From positions 295,632 to 359,631 of the forward strand of contig UESW01005071.1 in assembly GCA_900491605.1 (NCBI GenBank): a DNA stretch of 64,000 bases, written 5' to 3'. This document shows positions 58,141 through 64,000 of the stretch, in pieces (position 1 is the first letter of the stretch; every line of letters begins with the position of its first letter). The position numbers were made by a program, and so were the translations under genes. Source of the stretch: Calamus simplicifolius (taxonomy: Eukaryota; Streptophyta; Magnoliopsida; Arecales; Arecaceae). The notes beneath the pieces were generated by a model. The model was not told where the DNA came from and did no database searches. It was given only the letters and a program-made list of their open reading frames with translations.

Positions 58141-58548
58141 CGGACCGGTCTCCGAACCCCCAGTTCGGCACCCATATAGCGGAGAGGATGGCCCCCACTT
58201 ATTTGAGGATGTTGACGCGGTTGAATCACATGGGCCCACCTGTGGCCCCAAACCGAGCAATCAAACGGTAAGGAAAAATTTTGTACATGGCAAATTCTAC
58301 ATCAAGCGTACCATTATTTTTTATTAATTTACATCAAACCTACGTAGCTTGATGCGATAAAATAAAATAGCAAAGATAATATACTATTTGCAAGGGAACT
58401 AAAATCGTGCTTTAGTGCTCTCCGGTTATGTGCAGAGGCGTGCTTTAAGATTAGTGCTGCCATCTCTTCTTCCTCGATCTTTCGGTGTTCTTCGTTGCCT
58501 TCTCTTCTCTTTTCTTCGATCGTTCCTCTTGTCGTCCTTTCGTCACTG

Positions 58549-60079
58549 ATGGCATCGGATGCGACTACTGATGGCCGGTTTTCTGGGACGAGGTTCGCGG
58601 ATTCTAGGTTTCACTGGGTCACTCCATCTCCCTTGTCGACGGAGGTGGCGCAGCTGAAGGCTTTGTATCCTGAGGTGATGGTTGTGCCAGAGGCGGATCT
58701 TGAAGCGGAGATGTCTGGGTGGCAGAAGATCGTTCTTGCCCGTTCCTACCACAACTGGGTTTCGACTGAGGCCTACATCAGAAATTCGATGCGCCGGAGT
58801 TCTTGGAGAAATTGTCCCTGTTAGTATGGCATTTCGATGCTATATTCCGATTTGAATCGTCGGAAGCTTGTGACCTAGTGCTCCAGCGCCCATGGGTATC
58901 AACGGCCAAGTGATTGGGACCGAGGCTTGGCGACCGGAGTTCACTCCGGCTGAGGATTCCATCCCGACGGCGCTGTTGTGGGTAAGGTTGCCTAACCTAC
59001 CATTGAGTTTTGGAAGGTGGAATTCCTCAAGTCTATTCTGGCCTCGGCGGGAGATTTTTGTGCGCCGATGCTGCTACTTTGGCGAAGAACATGAGCTTTT
59101 GCTAGGGCCTGCCTCGGTGGATCTTCGTCGCCTCTTTGGCCAGGAGCTCGGGTGCAAGGGTTAAATTAGCCATTCTGGCAGCAATTTGCGTTTGAGAATC
59201 TATAGGGGATTTGTTGTAGCTGTGGATCACTGCACTTGGGTGGTTCGTGCTCCGTTCCGGCGAGGTCAGCAGAGGCGCCCCTGTTTCCTTCTCTCCTTTC
59301 GGCCGTGGCTTGCTGCTGTCAGGAAGCGGAGAGTTGTCTCCGTTCTCAGTCGGCCGAGCGGGGGAAGCCTCGTCCAAGGTATCTTCGAGTGTCCCTGGCC
59401 AGGTTCTGCTTCTCAGAATGTAAGGGCTGGGCCTCGCTCGGGTAAGGGGGGATCGGCTGATGGCTGGGTGTCTCTGGTGAAGGTGGCATGCCGGAGGTCT
59501 TCCTCTTCCTCGATGGTGGTGATCGCCCCTGTGGATGAGTTGAGCCATTATGGGATGAATTCGGGAATGGGGTCTTTTGGCACGGAGGGCGTGCTGGTTC
59601 AGGAGGTATGTGTCGTTCCTAAGGCACTTAAGAAGGATCTGCTACTATCAAGAGGCTGGCACCCGAGAGCTTAGTCTGAATAATTCAGTTGTGTCCAACA
59701 ATCCATTTGGTTCCCTTGATCTGGACTCGGGTATTGTTGGCCAATTGGATTGTAGGGATGCTTTTTCTGGGCCCCTAAAGCGAGCTAGACCGGAGGTTTC
59801 TCTGTCTCCTAGGTCTTTTTCCAAGTCAGTGAAGGGGAAGGGGAAAGGCAAGATGTCTTTGTCTAAAAGTGGGGGGGCGAAGATCTTGTCTTCTGACCGG
59901 GTTGCTCTCTCCCTTTGTCGCAAGGAAGGTGACCAGGAGCTGGCGAGGTCACTCTTAGTAACGGATTCCAGGTTACCGGTGGGGATTGATGTTGTTGAAA
60001 CTATGGGCCTAGGTTCAGTTTCCTTGCCCCCGGCGCAGACTTCCCATATTGATAAGTCTGGCGTTGTTTCGGAAGGTTA
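58549..60079 (+). pseudogene. LINE ORF1 remnant (DUF4283-like)
   Basis: Starts MASDATTDGRFSGTRF. DUF4283-like stretches include WRPEFTPAEDS and LLWVRLPNLPLSF near 58920-59020. Later pieces are serine- and basic-rich (KSVKGKGKGKMSLSKSG near 59830). Several frameshifts separate the pieces. ORF1 proteins bind element RNA in this family. Confidence 0.65.
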
Positions 60080-60190
60080 GCAAGCCTGTTCTGTTCAAAT
60101 GTCTGAGGAAGGCATCCTAACGGAAGGGAGTCTTACTGATAGTATTATGTTGGAGGACTAGGGTGGGGTCTCAGTTTCCCCCAATTGTAA

Positions 60191-63100
60191 ATGAAGATTT
60201 TAATTTGGAATGTGAGAGGAGCTCGGAAGCCTTCATTTCGATCCTCTTTTGGTAGATTGTTACAGTTATATCATTTTGACATATGTATCCTTTTGGAAAC
60301 AGGTTGTCCAGGGATAGTCTGGCCAGGTTTTGTAGGCAGATTGCCCGTTCGTGGTCCTCTTATGTGATGGAGGCTGACAGTCTGTCGGGATAAATTTGGC
60401 TATTTGGCGTGTCTCTGCTATTCAAATTGATGCTTTTCATCAATGTAATCAGCAAATTGGCCTTGTTGTCTCTGAAGGTACTTCTGATCCCTGGCTCCTA
60501 TCGGCTGTCTACGCCAGTACGACTATCGGGAGAGAAGGGTTCTTTGGTCTGAACTAGATTCCCTCCTTGCTCAAGGTCTTCCTTCTATCATTGCTGGGGA
60601 TTTCAACTGTATCACTGAGGCTAATAAAAAATGAGGGGGCAGACGGGTTACTGGCTCTGCTGATATCATCGAATTTAGAAACTTCATTGGTTCTTCTGGC
60701 TTGCTAGATTTGGGATATTTGGACCCCAATTTACCTGGTGTAATAATCGTCAGGGGTCTGCTAGGGTTTGGGAGAGACTGACAGAGCTTTGGCTACTGTT
60801 CAGTGGCTTCATTTGCACCCTGCGGTTTCTGTTACACACCTTCCTCGGATTGCCTCTAACCATTGCCCTATTTTGATATTAACAGAGGTTGATCAGCACC
60901 AGCGAAAGCAGTTTAGATTTGAGCAGTTTTGGTCAGCCCACTCTGCTGCTTGTACTATCATTTCTCAGATTTGGCATCTTCCAGTCAGGGATAATGTTGT
61001 TTATCGGTTATCTCGCCGTCTTAAGATGGCCAGACATAGACTGTCCAGATGGAATAGGACGGAGCTGGGGGATATGGTCAGACAAGTTGAACATGTTGAA
61101 AATGATATTAGGGTCTTACAGACTAAGGAAGATCAGGATGGTTTTCTGGTGGACTCGGATCTCTCTTCTCTCCGGGATATGCTTGCTCGTCATCACTCTC
61201 TCCTTCGGCAGCAGGAGGTGTATTGGTGGCAGAGGTCCAGGTTTCAGTGGATTGCTGACGGGGACCGTAATACCAGATTCTTCCATCAGGCTACTCTTAA
61301 GCGGCGTGCCGCTAATAGGATTCGGAGGTTAGTTGATGATGAGGGGCATAGACAGAGGATATGCATTCTATCAGGGATCTGCTTCTCCACTTCTTCTAGT
61401 CTAGATGGATGGATTCCACTGGTGATGGGCCCCGGTTGCTCAGGTTCCTGATTCTAGGAAGGTTTCTTCCCAGGAGAACTTACTGCTTGTCATGTCTATT
61501 ACAGCGGATGAGATTAGAGAGGCCCTTTGGGAGCTGGGACCAGATAAGGCCTCTGGGCCTGATGGTTTCCGCCTTTCTTCTACCGCACTACTGGGATATT
61601 GTTGGGCAGGAGGTGATTCAGCTATTCAGTCGGTTTTCCAATCTAAACTCATTCCTATGGATTGGAATCAGACCTTAATTAGTTTGGTTCCCAAGCGCTC
61701 GAATGCGTCCCTTCCGCAGCACTTTCGCCCATAAGTCTTTGCACTATTTGTATAAGGTTTGTGCTCGCCTTTTAGCTCGCCGTCTCAGTTCGGTGATTCC
61801 TTGCCTCATTTCTGCTGAACAGGGGACGTTTATTAAAGGGCGTTCTATTTCAGATAACGTCCTTATTGCCCAGGAGTTTATGCATGATCTCTAGAGAGCT
61901 TCGGCCAGTCATTGTCTTATGGCAGTTAAGCTTGATATGGAGAGAGCTTATGACAGACTGAGTTGGACCTTCTTGCACCGCTCTCTTCAGGAGTTTGGAT
62001 TTGATGGGTTGTTTATTGAGTGGATTATGGCTTGTATTCAGAAGCCTTATTTTTCTCTGATCATCAATGGGTGTCTGATTGAGTTCTTTCACTCCACTAT
62101 TGGGCTTCGGTAGGGATGCCCTTTATCCCCTTTGTTGTTTATTCTGGCTGTGGATGATCTTTCACGTGCTTTCCATCAGGCTCAGCTAGACGGTCAGATT
62201 GCTCCATTTAGGGCTGGATCAGAGGGCCCTTTGGTCTCTCATCTTCTATTCGCTGATAATTGTATACTCCTGGGTCAGGCTTCCATTGATAATGCGGCTG
62301 CTTTCTATTCTATCATTCAGCGCTATTGTCAGATTCGGGTCAGAAGGTTAACTTTCTTAAGTCTTCTATATGTTTCAGCCCGAAGACCTCTAGGATCACC
62401 AGGGAAGCCATTATCAACCTATCGGGTATCACTATTCAGACTGACAGGTTTGTGTATTTGGGGATCCCTATAAGGGGAGATGTCCCCGATGCTCTGACTA
62501 TTATGAGCTGGAGGGGAGGGTTCGTCAGAGGATTGAGGGGTGGTAGGTTACTGGCCTATCGATGATGGCTTGGGTCATCATTATACGCTCGGTTCTTTCC
62601 TCTCTCCCCTGTATCTTATGTCGAATGTGCTATTCTGATTACTTGCCTTAAGAGATTAAGAGATGCTTTAGAGATTTTCGATGGGCTTCTATGCAAGAAG
62701 GTCACGTATTCATCTTTTATCCTGGACACGGTCTGTATGCCGATCCAAGAAGGTGGTCTCGGGATTTAGTCTCTGATTGTTCGAAGGGATGCCCTTCTTG
62801 CCAGACATGCATCGAGATTCCTCTTGGATAAGCATTGTCTTTGGAGCACTCTGATGTGTGCTAGATATGGTCAATGGACGTCTACCTTGCACATCTGTCC
62901 GCCTCGGGGATGTTCTTTTTTTTGAAAGGAAGTCTGTCGATTTGGTAAGACTATTATGGGTAATATCTCTTGGATGATCGAAGATGGTTCATCGATTGAT
63001 GTTAGTCGGGATACCTGGATTTCTGATCTTCCTCTCTCTCGGTGGCCCTCGTTCATCGGTATTGAGGCCCCTTCCAGCTTAAGGGTCAAGGATTTGATTT

Positions 63101-64000
63101 CATTTGATCCCCCTGCTTGGCATATCCCCTCGGTGACCCAATTCTTTGGAGTGGAGCTTTCTAGGCGGATCCTCTCCATGCCTCTTACTCCTGGCCGATT
63201 ATCTGACTCTAGGCTCTGGCAGAGGTCTTGTCTCTCTAGGGCTCCTATCAGGGATTTGATGGAGATCTTTAGCCCTATGTCCCAGCGATCGGAGGATGCG
63301 GCGTGGATTTGGAAGCTTCCCACTCTTCCCAGGATTCAACTTTTTATTTGGAAGGTTCTGTGGGATTGTCTTCCAACCTGTGTCCTTCTCTCTCGGAGGG
63401 GTTTGGCTATCTAGCCAATTTGTCCCTTCTGTAGGCTGGAGGAGGAGTCTACAGAGAATGCTATTTTTATTTGTCCTAGAGCTAGACCGATATGGTTTAT
63501 GGTGGGTTATTCTGATAGGTTGGATGTCTTGGGCTCCCCTCGATCCTCTTTCCTTCTTGATCTTCGTAGGGATTCTCAGCAGAAGAGTAGTCTTTGGGCT
63601 GCCACGACTTATCAGATTTGGCTGTCTAGGAACCAGCTTATTTTCATAGATGATTCCATTACTGCTCTCAAGATTATCAGGAAGATTAGATCTTTGGTGG
63701 CGGACTATGCCCGTGTTGGTTCTGTCGCCTCTGGGATCTCCTGCTGTTTTGGCAGCGAACCGACATACGATTTTCATCTCCTGGGAGCCCCCCCTCCAGA
63801 ATTTGTCAAAATCAACTTTGATGGGAGTGTTCGTGGTAGAGCTGATGGTTCTGCTTTTGTCATTTGTGGTCATCATGGTAACTTGTTGGCTGCTAGAGGT
63901 TTTGGTACTCTTGACTCCTCTGTTCCTATGTCCGAGCTTTATGCGGCTTGATCTTGTATTTCTTATGCTGCTCGGACTCTTCATGCCAAGCGGCTTTTGA
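60191..64000 (+). pseudogene. LINE ORF2 remnant: endonuclease, RT, zf-RVT, RNase H
   Basis: The start codon at 60191 gives MKILIWNVRGARKPSF. Endonuclease motifs: LLETG, IAGDFNC (about 60595), SNHCPIL (about 60860). Reverse transcriptase: GPDKASGPDGF (about 61540), QGTFIKGRSISDNVL, KLDMERAYDRLSW, PLSPLLFI, and LLFADNCILLG at about 62245-62280, where the second catalytic Asp of FADD is Asn. zf-RVT: LPRIQLFIWKVLWDCLPT (about 63330). RNase H: INFDGSVRG and SELYAA (63810-63950). In-frame TAG/TGA codons and shifts are frequent (for example near 60630, 61890, 62112). Confidence 0.88.

Larger units (their letters stand above)
58460..64000 (+). mobile_element. L1-type LINE, decayed, running off the window
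   Basis: An ORF1 with DUF4283-like features is followed by ORF2 with endonuclease, reverse transcriptase, zf-RVT and RNase H, the domain order of plant L1 elements. Multiple shifts and stops are present. The 5' boundary near 58.46 kb is approximate and the 3' end lies outside the window. It faces away from FRS-B and starts about 320 bp beyond its 5' exon. Confidence 0.88.

Overview
This is nuclear DNA of a flowering plant. The reasons are plant-type multi-exon genes with GT-AG introns, the FAR1/FRS family (restricted to plants), an Au-type SINE, and Ty1/copia, L1 and RTE-type retroelements. The protein versions and transposon mix suggest a monocot, perhaps a palm; that is a guess from general resemblance. 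There is no prokaryotic or viral-type gene layout and no CRISPR array.

Layout. 1-6661: left-truncated, decayed Ty1/copia element on the minus strand with one complete long LTR (4604-6661). 6662-9687: AT-rich intergenic DNA. 9688-10491: non-autonomous hAT element abutting a TATA-like motif. 10836-23149 (+): V-ATPase subunit H in 11 coding exons, with a second small hAT element in an intron. 23.4-25.3 kb: intergenic. 26093-29976 (-): FAR1-related gene FRS-A, with a 5' exon at about 30.2-30.5 kb. 30.5-31.5 kb: divergent promoter region. 32951-43189 (+): eIF2 gamma in 8 coding exons, whose 5-kb first coding intron holds a SINE with an 18-bp target duplication and hAT-like repeats. 43.7-51.4 kb: nested transposon graveyard with three independent solo LTRs (each with a perfect 5-bp target duplication), a broken L1 LINE, a MULE-type MITE and a 46-bp GC-rich minisatellite. 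53164-57258 (-): second FAR1-related gene FRS-B, with an RTE LINE inserted a few bases inside one intron. 58.46-64.0 kb (+): a large degenerate L1-type LINE running off the window.

The host genes are not one pathway. They comprise a vacuolar proton-pump subunit, a core translation-initiation GTPase, and two paralogous transposase-derived transcription factors that flank the GTPase gene. The two FRS genes share exon architecture, so each serves as a control for the other.

The most striking general observation is that all four host genes are otherwise well preserved but each carries one or more single-base indels (lost splice donor in V-ATPase H, one frameshift in eIF2 gamma, one or two in FRS-A, three in FRS-B), several in short homopolymers. 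This looks more like consensus error in the assembly than four parallel gene deaths, but it must be checked. I found no clear previously undescribed system. The most unusual structures are the minisatellite-bearing solo LTR, a solo LTR with a dense TTGAC (W-box core) cluster, and transposons placed beside a core promoter and a splice donor.
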